Under the pieces are notes generated by a model. That model had not been told where the DNA came from. It worked only from the letters and a program-made list of their open reading frames with translations, and searched no databases. The position numbers were made by a program, and so were the translations under genes. DNA of 35,466 nt, from assembly GCF_000006405.1 (NCBI RefSeq), contig NW_003209437.1, positions 265,178-300,643 of the forward strand. Reading direction: 5' to 3'. The stretch is from Perkinsus marinus ATCC 50983 (lineage: Eukaryota > Perkinsozoa > Perkinsida > Perkinsidae). This document shows, piece by piece, positions 10,756 through 22,934 of the stretch; positions within the stretch are counted from its first letter, which is position 1; every line of letters begins with the position of its first letter.

Positions 10756-11953
10756 ATGTATAGCCGCAACACTCTGTACGTGGGGAACATCTCTTCGCGT
10801 ACGACTGAGCGTGATATCAAGGACGAGTTCGGACGATACGGTCGCGTCATTCGATGTTATATTCCTCCGGGAAAGAACATTTGCTTCGTGGAGTACGACG
10901 ACGAGCGTGACGCAGAGGATGCATATCGTGGCATGGCCTCGGCTCGAGTAGACGGCAACACGCTCAACTTGCAATGGGCTAAGGCTGGTCCCAGGTAAGC
11001 TTATCGATCTTCCTAGGTTGCTAGTGGTTGAGCGGATAATCGGCTTTTAGGGACAGGTCACGAAGGTACTATGGTTCTCCCTCACGAGGCTATAGCCGTA
11101 GGCGTTACGGTCGCTCGAGAAGTCGTAGCTACTCACGTGGCCGCTCTCGTCGTGGAAGAAGCTACCGTTCTCGGTCCCGGTCCTATTCAAGATCTAGCTC
11201 AAGGTCATCTAGGTCCCGCTCGGGCTCCTATGACAGTCGGTAAGTCACCGAACGCCAAAGTCCCTCAGTCCATTAGGTCCATTCGACTTTCTTCTCAGGT
11301 CGGACAGTCGTGATCGTCGCCGTAGTCTCTCGGAGTCGCCTCGGAAGCCTCGTGATAGTCGCGATCGCTCGTCTACATCTAAGGTCGAAGATAGGGAGCG
11401 TTCCCGTCACGAATCCAGATCTAGAACTCCCCGCAAAGACGAGCGTTCTGAGCGCCACTCGAAGAGCCGCAGTGAGAAGGAACGTGCCAGTCGCTCAAGG
11501 GACCGCAGCGAGGGTCGTGAGGAGCGTACTAAGTCTCGAGAGACAGACCGGTCTGGATCGTGCCGTTCTCGAAGCCGCAGCGAGCATGGAGGGAGTCGCT
11601 CTGGAAGCCGACGTGCCGATCGCTCTGAGGACCGCGTTGAGGAGAAGCCCCGGAGTGAAAGCCCTCAGAAGGATGCTGAGAAGCGCGATGCCGATCGAAT
11701 CACAAGTCCCGACTCCAAAAGTCCGACACGCAGTGAGTCGCGCCGTTCCAAGTCTCGTGGTGAATCTCAGCGGGGACGTAGTTCACGCCGCGAGGATTCT
11801 CGGGACGATGGTGCACGCAGGAGTGAGAGCCGTGGAGGTAGTAACGATCGGAAGAGGAGTGCCTCTCGCGATAGGAGTGAGAGCCGTCAGAAGAGCGCTC
11901 GCAGGGATGAGAATGATAAACCCACAGCGAGTGAAGATCATAAAAGAGATTAG
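10756..11953 (+). CDS. SR-family splicing factor, one RRM plus long RS domain
   Basis: Predicted nuclear pre-mRNA splicing factor that binds exonic enhancers through its RRM and recruits the spliceosome through its RS tail. Three exons (10756-10994, 11051-11239, 11299-11953) join in phase to 360 aa. The RRM covers about residues 4-75: RNP2 is LYVGNIS and RNP1 is KNICFVEY. A short Arg/Tyr/Ser/Gly section follows (RRYYGSPSRGYSRRRYG), then more than 200 residues rich in RS, SR, RD and RE. The start at 10756 was chosen because the upstream in-frame start is TTG and the RRM begins right after this ATG. The order resembles SRSF2/SRSF3-type one-RRM proteins. The long tail with many Asp/Glu is charge-balanced rather than pure RS. 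An open frame at 11310-11999 is only its frame-shifted shadow. Confidence 0.93.
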
Positions 11954-12078
11954 TTTCTACATCGCTCTACTACGACTGTTTCCCTCTACTCTCACCTAAC
12001 CTCTCCCGCTAGCCTTAGCCGACTTGTGTTCGCACTAGAGGTCTTCTCCACGAGTCCCATGTGTCAACAGTCCTTTTA

Positions 12079-14497
12079 ATGGCGTCTACAGCAGGAGCAG
12101 TGGTCACATGCCTGTCTTCGCAGTCACCAGGGTCTTTGATTTTCGAAGTCGAGCTGCCGGTCCCACCCCGTGATTCTATCAGCAGTAGCTCTCGCTCCTA
12201 TCTAGCGCCTGGCGGTGCACCGGACGTTGCTGTACTTGTATGGGGCTCGCAAGTTTTTGCTGTACTCCCCAAGACGTCCGATTTGCCCGTCGACCTCGAC
12301 TGCGAGCCTGTGGCTATATCCATGCATACTGAGGAGCAGTACGCCTTACTTGACGATGGTCAGGTGGTTACCTTGGGAGAGCCTCCTCGACCATTCAGTC
12401 CTCTCAAAGGCTTGGCGGTTGACCAGCTGCATGCAGGCACCAACTTCTTGTTGGTCCTGACTCGGGACGGCGATGTCTACACATGGGGCCTATCACTCTT
12501 CGGTGCTCTCGGCCATGGAGAGGTGAGCGAAGTCTCGCATCCTGGCCAGGTAGCTCTTCCTGGTCGAGCGAGGTCGGCGGCAGTAGGTCCGGAGCATGTG
12601 TTGGTTTACACTGAAGACAACGGCTTGTATGGTTGGGGTAACAACTATTACGGGCAAGTTCAGCCAGGTGCTGCAGAAGTAGTACCTGTGCCGATCCTCA
12701 TCGACCCTATAGTTCGCCTGCTATGCTCGAAGTGCGCCCCCGTTATGTCCTGTGGGAGCGATCACTCAGTGGCTATGTGTGCATGTTGTGGTAAGGATAG
12801 TGAGGAGTTCAAGGAAGCTATTGTATGGGGTGGTCAGCGGCGTCGCTCAGTGTCACCTGAACGGATAAAGTGCTCCGCAGAGTCCCACCTCATTCGGAGT
12901 CTAGGCTCGGCCAGTGTTGTCGCAGGGCCTTCTGGCTCATATGTTGTCTTCGGATTCCACTCTGACGGGAATGGTGTGATCACTGGGGAGCGTTCGAAGG
13001 ACGGCTATTGTTTGAGTGATATTCTAATCGTCCCGCAGTATATCCTTCTCCTCCACACGGTATCAGCCAGTGGGAAGCACCGTGATCATCGCGAGTGCAT
13101 GCAGACAGACACATGGTCGTTCAGACCGACAAATCTTCCCGCTAAGTCCTGGTTGGAAAGGCGTAGGCATCGGGCACAGGTAGTGCGTGATGCGTGGCCC
13201 TTTTACAGTGATTATGGTTTTTTCAGGTCGCGGATGTCTTCCAGAGAGGTAAGCTTCGCCGTCGGAAGGAGAGTGTTGCTAGAGCCGAGCGACAGAAGGC
13301 GCTCGAGCAACTCACTGAGGTAGCTCGTTCTAGGGACCAAAGGTCTTAGACTAGCCTTTAGATATGGATGAAAGACTTCCTGCCGAATTACCTGCCGCAT
13401 CGGCCAGTTCCATACCGAATGGCGTCTACCTGGCGAAAACACGGGCTCCCACCTCGCGCCAGAACCGCTTTGTGGCCCGCAGCGATAGGCAATCCTCTGA
13501 GGATCACTAGGAGCTTATATGATATGCTTACGAGGAAGGCGAAGTGAGCACCTTCACCCGGATTCGCTCGGTGTTGTAACCTCGCGTTCTCAGAGTAGCA
13601 GAAGAAAAATGGTCTGCTGCTGTCAGCACCATGGCTCTCGTTCAAGACGGATCGCCCAGTGGAAGGCTAGAGCCGGGTGAGTCTCGAATCATGCAGGATC
13701 TCGTCGTGAGGATGATAGCTTTCATTCAGGTTCGTTCATGGCGCAGCTCCGGGCGATTGACTTGGATTTGCCCAGAACCTTACCTGATCTTGCTGTGATG
13801 AGCGTCCCTGACGGTCCCCTGCGGCAGGAGTGTCGTCTCGTGCTCTCGGCGTTTGCTATGTACAGACCAGACATCGGCTACGTTCAAGGTGAGGTAGCTC
13901 ATGCGTGGTGTGTCATGCAAGTTCTACTTGAAAGGTATGTCGTTCATGGCGGCGATGCTTCTCCTCTACATGGACCCTTTCGGTGCATTCGTGTGCCTCG
14001 CATCTCTCCTATTGAGCTCGCCGACACTCCTGGGCTTATACCAGCTCAACGTCGAAACCAACACTCGACGGTTCCGGATTTTCATGAGGCTCCTTAAAGC
14101 TCACAATCCATCAGTTCAACGGCATCTCACAGATATTGGAATAACGCCAGACCAGTTCCTCCCGATGTGGTTCCTCACTCTATATTCTAGGCCGTTGACT
14201 ACCGAGTCGGCAGCCCTAGTATGGGACCTCTATCTACTGGATAAAGAACCCGTGCTGTATGTTGCTGGGATAGCTATTTTGGACATCTTGGCCGACCGCT
14301 TACGGGATCGTGATTTCGACGAGTGTCTCATGCTTCTGCTGAGAGATACTCGGGATATTATTGGTAGCGACAGAGAGGTCTTCTTGGATGCCATGAACTC
14401 CGTTATTATCCCCGATGCAGTTTATTCGGAAATCACCGATCTGGAGGCCGAATTTGTTCCACCACCGACCATGCCGGGCCATCGCTTTCTCACATGA
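12079..14497 (+). CDS. RCC1-repeat and TBC RabGAP fusion protein
   Basis: Six exons (12079-13179, 13227-13319, 13362-13543, 13594-13676, 13730-13888, 13935-14497) join exactly to 726 aa. Residues about 1-330 carry RCC1-type beta-propeller repeats, for example LHAGTNFLLVLTRDGDVYTW, GALGHG and GLYGWGNNYYGQ. A basic helical linker (GKLRRRKESVARAERQKALE) follows. The TBC domain resembles TBC1D12/14: IWMKDFLPN, GLPPRARTALWPAAIGN, then the arginine finger motif IDLDLPR (Ile496, Asp499, Arg502) and the glutamine finger YVQG (Tyr537, Gln539). Both catalytic fingers are present, so GTP hydrolysis stimulation on a Rab is expected. The RCC1 part may target membranes or another GTPase. The GTG at 12061 is in frame, but the first ATG is 12079. 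The gene starts only 125 bp after the SR factor stop. Confidence 0.9.
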
Positions 14498-14664
14498 GCC
14501 ACGTCATCAACCATCCCTGCTCGAGAGCTCGTGATGGATTGTGTGGCTTTCCGCCCTGACGTTTTTGTGATATTTGAGATTTAACCCAGGTCAGTTTTGT
14601 GTTGATCGATCTCGAGAGCAACGTCGGATTTTCGACGTTCAGTAGCGTTTAATTTTTTGGCCGA

Positions 14665-15798
14665 ATGTCCCGCCAATCAGGCTACGACCGCCATATTACG
14701 ATCTTCAGTCCTGAGGGGCGTTTGTATCAGGTAATAGGGGTCGGCAAGGCAAGGATATGTTACTTCCGCTTGGATGGCTGCTCTTAGGTCGAATATGCTT
14801 TCAAGGCTGTGAAGACATCAGGTCTAACGTGTCTCGCATTGAAGGGGAAGAATACGGTTGCTGTAGTTGGTCAAAAAAAGATTCCGGTGAGCACTCGTGG
14901 CTCGCACAACTTCACATCTGGTTTTCTCCTGTAATTCATCGTTTGCTCCAGGATAAGCTCCAGGATGGGTCCTTCACCAACTCCATATACCGCATCACCT
15001 CCAATCTTGGAGTTGTCATCGCCGGTATGCCAGCTGACGCTCGGGCTCTCGTCAATAGGGCTCGTCAGACCGCTTCTGAGTAAGATGGGATGGTATGTTA
15101 GTGAATCGCTGTGGTATGATATCTCCCTAGATATGAGGATAAGAATGGTTGCGAGATTCCTTGCCACTATCTCGCCAAGAAGATCGCCAACTTGGCCCAG
15201 GTCTACACTCAACATGCCTACATGCGTCCATATGGCGTCAGTAAGCGAGCACATGAACTCCGCATGGGATATCAATTTCGGTTTTCCCTGCAGTTGCTCT
15301 GTTCTTCGGCATCGACGATGAGTTCGGTCCTCAGCTTTTGAAGGTAGACCCTGCGGGACACTATGTAGGGTGTAAGGCTGCTGCAGCCGGCTCTAAGGAG
15401 CAGGTGGTATCCGATTTTGTCTATTCTCGATATTTACTTGCTGACGTTTGCAGGAGGCCACGAATGCACTGGAGAAGATAGTCCGCAAAAGAATGGACTC
15501 AGGCGCGACTGAGGGCTTTGATGAGACAGAAACCGTTGAAGAGGCTATCGCGGCTTTGCAGACGGTAAGTCCTGATTAGATCGGTCTATTATTTCATCTG
15601 ACAGTTCATCATTCTGTAGGTTTTATCGGCTGATTTCAAGCCCAGCGACATCGAGGTTTGCGTCATGAGTACCCGAGATACCAGATTCAGGTGGTTGCTC
15701 ATGCCCGTCAGTCTTCGCAATGTGAATTCTCGTCCTTTAGGAAACTCAATCCATCAGAAATTGATGAACATCTGAATGCGATCGCCGAGAAAGACTAA
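14665..15798 (+). CDS. PSMA6: 20S proteasome subunit alpha type-6 (alpha1)
   Basis: Structural alpha subunit of the 20S proteasome outer ring, which gates entry to the protease chamber. Eight exons (14665-14730, 14788-14886, 14952-15079, 15131-15240, 15294-15403, 15454-15564, 15620-15690, 15741-15798) join in phase to 250 aa, close to the usual 246. It opens [19 protein letters not shown] then [11 protein letters not shown], the alpha signature, with the [10 protein letters not shown] lead typical of alpha1 rather than other alpha types. [29 protein letters not shown] and FKPSDIEV also match alpha1. All introns are 47-65 nt GT-AG. The stop is TAA. It begins 167 bp after the RCC1-TBC stop. Confidence 0.96.
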
Positions 15799-16509
15799 GA
15801 CTATTTCGCCAAACATCCCGACAATTGTGTTTCGAAGTTGCTCATTGTGTTGGATTAGTATTGGCACCGGTTACTTCCCCTGATGCTTCGAATGCACTGG
15901 AATGTAGATGCTACTGTTTAGCGATATTGGAGTTGGATCATCATTTCTGGATTTCGAATTGAGAAGGACAATATTGATATTCATATTCTTGAAGGAACAC
16001 TTTCGGAGATAGGCAACCTTTTTCGCGGCAGCGTATGGTTTTTCATCATTCAACCTTGTATAGTGCTCGATTCCGGATATCAATTGGTCTCAGCGCGATT
16101 CGGGACCCCACGCTCTGTAGTACTGCAGTGTTTGTTCGGTCAGAGTTACCCCGAGACCGCTAGGCAGTAACAAGGATTAATTGCACATTCGCAATGGCAA
16201 GATTGAGTAGTAACCCGAATTCAGACACTCACACTACCATAGAAGTTCTATGATAGAACGTCCATATATATGAGGACACATCAGTCGACACTAGCGAGCT
16301 ATATATAATCTAGGCATCGACAAATTGATCACATTGAAAGAATCTTGCAAGGATTAACACCGTAGCTAGGTCTCCAACACAACATTCGCTGAACAGTCGC
16401 TGGAGAAAGGACTGCAACCAAGGAACGTGGGAAAAATAAAACTTGACCACCGAAGTGGTAAAAGACAAATAGTGGACGCACGAGAAAGCCACCGAGAACC
16501 AACAGTAAT
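15799..16509. other. Convergent intergenic region, AT-richer, small palindrome
   Basis: Between the convergent proteasome and dipeptidase genes. No coding model was supported; hydrophobic minus frames at 16310-16535 overlap each other in two frames and look like chance. The part around 16200-16320 is AT-rich with alternating AT runs and holds a 7-bp-arm palindrome at 16245-16259. It should contain both 3' ends. Confidence 0.4.
16245..16259. repeat. Short palindrome, single-base centre
   Basis: Perfect inverted repeat gttctat-g-atagaac: 7-bp arms around one unpaired base. It lies in the AT-rich 3' region between convergent genes. It could be a hairpin in either 3' UTR; the function is unknown. 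Confidence 0.6.
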
Positions 16510-18662
16510 TCATGTCCTTCTGCGACGTATATCATCAGCCTCCCTCTGACTTCTCACGAAGCGCTCTTTTTGATCATCGAACTGCGCCACGGCCGCATCG
16601 AACTTATCGAACCCAGCTGCCTTGAGCCACTCTGTAGAGGGACCATAACCGCCGGTTATTAACCGGGCTGCAGGAAAAACGAGACCAGTGTCACACAACG
16701 GTGACGTCTCTTATAATGAGCGTACCTTGGAGTATCCCCAATTCGTGTATCCATTCTGATACCTCCCTAAAAGGGTGTAATGGAGCTCGAACCAACGGCG
16801 AGTCAAACTGTCGCATAATGCAGGAGTTTGCTTTTCGAGATCTGGCAAGACGAAAAGTCCTCAATATGGTGACTTGTCACTATAATCACCATCGAAGGAT
16901 TTGTTCTTCATCATGAAGTCAATTTCATCCTCTGCTTCCTTCTGAGCTTTCTGAACATCCTTTATCATGTAGCACCACTTCAAATCCATCATATTAGAGA
17001 CGCTCAGGACAGCCCACCACAGAGAATTCCCGTTGAACTCACCCTGCCATGTATTCTCCAGTGCAGGTATTGATGTCTGAGATCCACGCCATAACTAAAT
17101 CACAGTGTGTCTCGTAACGTACAACACTCGGATTTGGCTTCACGATTATCGGAGCGAATACACTGGCGTGCGGTGCACCTGATCAACGCCGCTCTACTAC
17201 ACGCAAGCGGCACGAAACAGCACGCTCACCAATGGCGAAATGAATGACTCCTGGTTTTCCCTTGTGAGTTACGGCAATATAGGCATCTTGCGTCCGGAAG
17301 AGGGAAATTGCCCTTTCGCAGGCACCGTATTCAATCGAGTGCTCGGCTTCTGCTTCAGCATAACTACAACAGAATCAATGTGAACCTCTGATTATCATAG
17401 GACTCGTGTGTACCTGTTGGGCGTCCCGAACGCTCCACCAGCCGTGACGTGCTTAGTTAGATCATACTGAGTACCCTCCATATGATCTCTGTACAAGCTC
17501 TTCATCTTCGCGAGTGTTATCGGTTCATCAGGCTTCACAGAGAAGGGGTATGTTGGTCGGTCCACTTCAACGCCGAGCTTCGGATCAAAGTTCTGTGAAG
17601 GTGCCCACAAGGAGAACGCTCTCCACAAACGGCGACCAGCATAATAGGGATGAGTATACCTGATGGGGACAATTCGCCCCATTCGATAATCGAGATGGAG
17701 CTCACTCGCCGACGCTATACGTTTGAGTGAAGTCCAAACGTCCGTTCCCATCCCACCAACCCAACCTGAAATCCAGAACAGAGCAGGATCGAGCAACGGA
17801 AAGGAACCTATCGTATTACCTCTCGGCGACATCAAAGAGATTCTTGGAGAACATGAAGTTCTGATCGTCGTCGGGATCGATCTCACGAATGACGAAAACG
17901 TTGGGAACGATGGTAGCATGACCCTTAGGGACCTTTTCGGCTGCCCAGACCGCTCCGTTACCAGTATCGTCGGCGAGAATGTGAAAGACCCACGCCTCGT
18001 CACCGTCTGCGATGGTCAAAGCCTCTCCCGCCTCTTCAACCTCGGGGGTGCCGTAGAAGCCGTGCTCCTCTGCGAGACGGCCCATAGTTTCGATCGCTCC
18101 TCTAGCAGTAGAACAGATCTCTAGTGCGACGCTCGCTAACTCTCCCACCCAAAACAAAGCACCATGCGGGTTCTCATCTAGACAGAGGAAGGCAAAACTT
18201 GGCCGGATGCCGTAAACCAGACCCATGACACCTACCGATTGGTACCGTCGTGAGACGGCCACTACAGCTGCTCTCGCCCATGCATAGACCGGCCTCGTTC
18301 ATGAGGCCATAAGCAGCTTCCCAGTAACCGTAAGTAGTCCCCTCCGGCATTTACTAGGTTCTTGGTCAGGCCCAGTAGGAGCATAACTTGGAGCTCGCTC
18401 GGCATCCACTATTCGAGGATATGCCTGAAATTGCTTGTAGATCTCTCTTTTCCCATTAGGACCATAAAGCCGCGGAGGAACGTACCTAACGAGAGATTTC
18501 GAATGTGCGGCTAAAATAGTCGATCACATACACCAAGCGAAAATCCATAGGGGTGCCGTCGGCGCTTGTGGCCGCGATACAGCCACCGTCGGCCGTGGCC
18601 GATCCATCCACAGCAGTGGCAGTACAGTGACCATGTTGTAAAAACTCCTTAGAAGGTCTCAT
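16510..18662 (-). CDS. Peptidase family C69 dipeptidase (PepD-like, Ntn hydrolase)
   Basis: Predicted dipeptidase of the N-terminal-nucleophile class. Eleven exons (18662-18532, 18485-18410, 18341-18236, 18177-17820, 17765-17706, 17659-17414, 17363-17230, 17178-17126, 17076-16890, 16841-16726, 16629-16510) join in phase to 528 aa. Cys13 in HGHCTATAVDGSATADGG is the expected nucleophile, exposed by removal of a 12-residue lead. Family motifs follow: DFRLVYVPPR, MNEAGLCMGESSC, EAWVFHILADDTGNGAVWAA, HPYYAGRRLWRAFSLWAPS, YPFSVKPDEP, YRDHMEGTQYDLT, RAISLFRTQDAYIAV, and the C-terminal GYSKWLKAAG. No clear signal peptide was seen. The ATG at 18662 was chosen because the next upstream frame starts TTG and an earlier ATG hits TAA. 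Introns 2 and 10 were chosen partly by homology. Confidence 0.93.
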
Positions 18663-19388
18663 TGTGCAAATGGAATGACGAAAGGATGACAACTCAAATC
18701 TTGTTATGCCATGGGGGCGACACTTGCGATTCTCCGAGTTCGCATTGGCAGCTCACTCAGTACGTGGCGCCCTCATCACAGTCCTCCCGATCGGCACACT
18801 AAGCGAGAATCCACTGGTGTTCCATACTGTCTACGACGACAGCTGTGCAATTACCACCTCGCAAGAACTCGGAAGTGCGCGACCTCACTGGGAAGGGAAA
18901 ATGCTCTGTTCACTACAGCTTGCCAACCCCAACCTGTACATCCCAGGTAGACAACGCACAACACAAAATTAAATCAAAAGTCAAAGTCGCTCTTTGCCAG
19001 TCACGGAGCCGCGCTTATCAAAGCCAATTCTCTCGAGATAGACCTGATTGTCGTTCGCTGATTGTTGGGGGAGTTGAAGTACTAGGTATGTAAGTCCTGC
19101 AGGTGTGAGAATACCTCACTATCACCAGTTTTCACCCTGCAACACAACGTACTCTACACAACTGCTCCGACAGCGAACGGAGAGAAATCAGGACATGAGG
19201 TGCTCATGGATTGGAGTCACCGAGACATTGTATATTTCATATTCTTAGGCGCTTTCGGAAGATCTAACAAAGGATCGACTCGGTTAGAGGCCTCCAGCGA
19301 CGGACTCGTGTGATGGCTGCTGTACTCCGAAGAGGTGGACAGATGTGACTGAACATAACGAGACTTAGGAGGAGGCATCTGTGATAGA
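18663..19388. other. Intergenic region upstream of dipeptidase
   Basis: The stretch between the AP-3 delta 3' end and the dipeptidase start, both minus strand. Overlapping plus frames at 18706-19093 in all three phases have no recognisable domain and look like chance. It presumably holds the dipeptidase promoter and the AP-3 delta 3' UTR. Confidence 0.4.
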
Positions 19389-22350
19389 TTAGGTGTATCC
19401 TACTTGGCAGTCCATTCGGTGTGAAGTTACACCGTGGGCTCCTGTCACACGAGCAGCACTGTCGACCAACGTGTAGTCCCCTCGGCTCCCGAAGGCTGAC
19501 GATCTCTCATTTTTCAGTAATTCGGAAGGCAAGGAGATGAGTGGCGTCGACAGGTCGATTTCACGATGATTGAACATCTCTCGCTGGCCTTCTGTGGGGA
19601 TGAGCTCCTCAGCTAGGCGTTGGTCTGCCGCAACCTTCAGACATGCTATATGAGCATTCTCTCTGCTAGACGGTACCAAGGCAGCCATGACCTTCGTGAT
19701 CAAGTCCGAGTCGGAGTCCAGGGAGACATCGAGCGCGCATCGATGTGTCCTAGCTATAGCTCGCATGGCTGGAAGAGCCTCCAGATACGCCTGGGATATC
19801 TGGCGCGAACACGCACCACCGTAATATTCTAGAGCGATTGAATCAAGCGAATACTTTACCTGGACCGTCGCCTCAGAGTCTCCTACCGATTCAGCGGTAG
19901 CTGCAATACGCAAAGCGGCCCATATACCATCTAATGTTAGCTCCGCTCGGGTCCTGGACAGCTGAACAAGGCACAGTCTATACTCAGTGGGCGCGCTGGT
20001 GATCGAATACTTGGATGATGGCCCTCGTAGGATCGAGAGCGCCCTGGCGGTCTCCCAATGTCGTAGTATCCCCGGCGCGATACAGATAGCTCGCCACTAC
20101 CCACATACAGCACCGTAAGAAGTGTGGACAAGACAGTACCCAGTTCTGTGGTGATTCACGTTCCTAGAAGATTCCAATTCAAGAGAGAGCGAAGGCTCAG
20201 ACAAACCTTACCTCGGGAGAATCAGCGTCTGAATGACCGGGAGGATGAACATCAGAATGCGCAGCCGATCTCAGCAATGAACAAGCAAGTGTCACTCCAT
20301 AGGCACGGACCTACAGAGGAGCGACAGTGAGAGCCGCCGCTCCGCAATGACGCGATGACCTCTGGCACGCCATCGCAAATTTCCATGAACTGCCGAGCGA
20401 TTTCTCTGCTCGTTGAGTCGCGCATAGTCACTTTAGAGGCGCACTTAACCAGCGTCAGCAAATACCAACCAAAGTCCTCCACCAATGCGTAGTGGTCGCG
20501 GGAACATATCTAGAAAAGGAAATCCTGCGTAAAGTCACCAGTTGGGCCACCACGCACTCCAAGGATCGTCTTCACGAAGTCATCGGTCATCTCCTCTGAG
20601 ATCAGCGCGTTCTCATCCAGTGAGGCACCGTCGGTTTCTAAACCATAGAAATCAAACGAGTGTCGCAGGAATGCCAGTACTCTCGCTCTGTTCAACATCC
20701 GGTAGAAGTGCCTCTACCATATCTCGGAGATTCCCCGCAGAGATCACTGCGTTCAATAAACGCAGCGAAAGACGCCTACATATCGACAAACAATAGATGG
20801 AGGATATTATTATAATAAAGAGTATCGCACATTCCCTGCTGTATCTCATCTATGATATTTATAAAGTGTAGTGAAAAGCAAACGCAGTTGAGGCTCGAGC
20901 TGTCCTCTCTACCGAATAGATTTATCGTGAATGTCTTTCAGTCCTTCCACCACGAAGGGATGCCAAACAGATCTTTCGCACTGAATATCAGTCCTCTCTC
21001 GCTGGCGGTCGAGGAGTCTGACCGTCGAGAGGGTATCATCACGGGTATGGGATAAGCGTACTTCTCCAGAATGCCAAGTCCTAGGAAACGCAAGTTCCGG
21101 TCAAGACTGGCTAGCAGGTCCTTGAGCCTTGGGAGGCACTCTTCTTCTATAGCCTCATGTTCAAGAGGGAGAAACTCAATCGCAGTGAGTATGCACTCAA
21201 CCTCAACGGATTTGGCCTTGGTGCTCTGCAAAAGGTTGATAAGCGGCTTCGCCTGAAAGACGCCGCAATTTTGAGTCTGATAGTGCGGAGTAGCACACAC
21301 GAGCTTCGCTGGCAGTCTATTCTCCACAGGACATAGCAGTTGGAAGAGCTTCAGCAACTTTATGGTTAGCCAGTTGTTACGTGTGTTGACCAGAAGATGC
21401 CACAATTGTGGTACCAGAATCTGTAAGAGAAGGGACTATGGATATCCGCGACATCGCCATCACCAAACAGTTTCTGGGGCTCCTAGCTGCTATTTCTGAT
21501 ATCACAGTAACCGTTGCCGTGAGAACCCCTTGATCCTCGTCAGACAGCAAGTCTCTGAGCAGACTCTTTTCATGGAGAGCTTAGATGAGGTGTTATCTCA
21601 CCTCAACTTGGGGAAGGCGATGTGTAAGAGCTGTGGGTACTTCTCACACAACCGAAACGTGCAAAGTACTGCCTTCTTTCGGAGGTAGGGGTTCGGTGTA
21701 GTCATCAACTTCATAACCTTACACAATCGATGGAATACATCCAAGATACGCTGATGGCTTCACTTCGTGTTCACCGACATCTCTGCTCATGTCTGGCGTT
21801 GTGATGCAAGAGAGAGTAGAAAGGAGTATGCCTCTTTCAATCACAGATGCCCTGGGATTCGACAGACCCTGATCGGGCGAATGGTCACTCGCGTTGGACG
21901 AGATGGCTACGCACTTTCTTGAAGAGGTTCACAGCTAGAAGAGCAGCATCCGTACTGTCATCGAAACAGATGCAAGCGCAAAGGAAGCCCGGCCGCTTGA
22001 GTTCGAAACTCGTGGCCGACATCACCTGCATAACGACAACAACCCTTGTAGAGCTTGCTCTAGTGGGATCAGATTTTTCACCTCGAGAATTCCGAATGCC
22101 AACGATGAGAAATCGTATCCTTGCGCACAGAGCTGAGGAAAGGGCCTCATGATAACAAAGTTTCGGGTTTCATTCTCACGTATGCCATCTTGAGAACAGC
22201 AGTGCTTTTTATGGACAAGTCTGGCTGAGAGATTTCTTTCTGAATTTCTGCGATGCACTGAGTGATAAACTGCTTGCCGCCATCCTGTGGTCCTTGCTGC
22301 TGAGCTCTGATCCCCTTTACTAGGGCTGTGAGGTCTTTTTGTTGAACCAT
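19389..22350 (-). CDS. AP3D1: AP-3 complex subunit delta (delta-adaptin)
   Basis: Large adaptin of the AP-3 coat, which sorts cargo from endosome or Golgi to lysosome-related organelles. Exon 1 (22350-22180) encodes MVQQKDLTALVKGIRAQQQ, the delta-adaptin start, then FITQCIAEIQKEI. Exon 2 gives LCAQGYDFSSLAFGILEV. After a 56-nt intron comes VMSATSFELKRPGFLCACIC. Later exons give VMKLMTTPNPYLRKKAVLC and NWLTIKLLKLFQLLCPVENR (about 21300-21400), LRLLNAVISAGNLRDMVEAL (about 20700-20790), and VEDFGWYLLTLVKCASKV (about 20430-20485), all in the order of AP-3 delta. The terminal open exon ends at TAG 19389-19391 and is not recognisable beyond adaptin-like helices. About 11-14 exons are likely; not all junctions are fixed. 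No C-terminal ear domain was recognised. Confidence 0.9.
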
Positions 22351-22934
22351 TGGAACAACGATTGGAGAGCCACTGTTTCGCCTGATTACAATAACTTAGA
22401 ATACAGAGAGAGGCGTCGTGCACAGCGTACAGTACTCCTCTTCCAAAGTGCATTACACAACACATATTACACTGATTACACAACAATCGCTTCTGATCGG
22501 GAGGGAATTCCTATTTAGCTGACAGGATCACTCGAGACTCAGTAAAATTAAAGAGTCGAAGACATTCGCGAGATCCTCCTACGAGTTGAAGAGGAGGCCA
22601 AAGTGCAATGGCCAAAATCGGCGGGCAAGTCTGGGAGTGAGTTCGCAACCGATTAAGAGCGTGTGGTTTTCATTCCCCGAATGCGGTGGATCGGGAGTAT
22701 ACTCTCTCACTATTCCATCCAACTTTATCGAGTTTTCATCTTCTCCAGACCAGTCGCTGCCGAATTCCGGCGTGAAGACAATCTCTTGATATTAACCATT
22801 CCGCACGGTCGTTCGAACCTCTAGTTAGAGTCACTGGAACTTCCCGACAGAGGTGGCGTCTACAGAGACGCTGCCTTCCTCGGGACTACCGGATGGTCTG
22901 ACTGTTTATTCTATACCTTTCAGAAATCTTTTTG
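22351..22934. other. Intergenic, strand switch, left part
   Basis: Divergent region upstream of AP-3 delta. It should contain the promoter of that gene. Plus frames here (for example 22586-22789) have no domain. Nothing else was recognised before the repeat at 22935. Confidence 0.35.

Noticed and set aside
11310-11999. Long plus frame of 229 aa within the SR gene
   Set aside because: It is the frame-shifted shadow of the RS-domain exon; the RS reading frame continues the RRM across two clean introns.
13677-13696. A 20-nt intron in the RCC1-TBC gene
   Set aside because: The 53-nt intron 13677-13729 keeps the frame into IDLDLPR, while the short one does not.
14665-15798. A ciliate-type genetic code
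   Set aside because: TAA, TAG and TGA each end a recognised gene at the expected length, so the standard code is used.
16310-16535. Two hydrophobic minus frames after the dipeptidase stop
   Set aside because: Two frames of the same DNA both look hydrophobic, typical of T-rich sequence, with no start context or family match.
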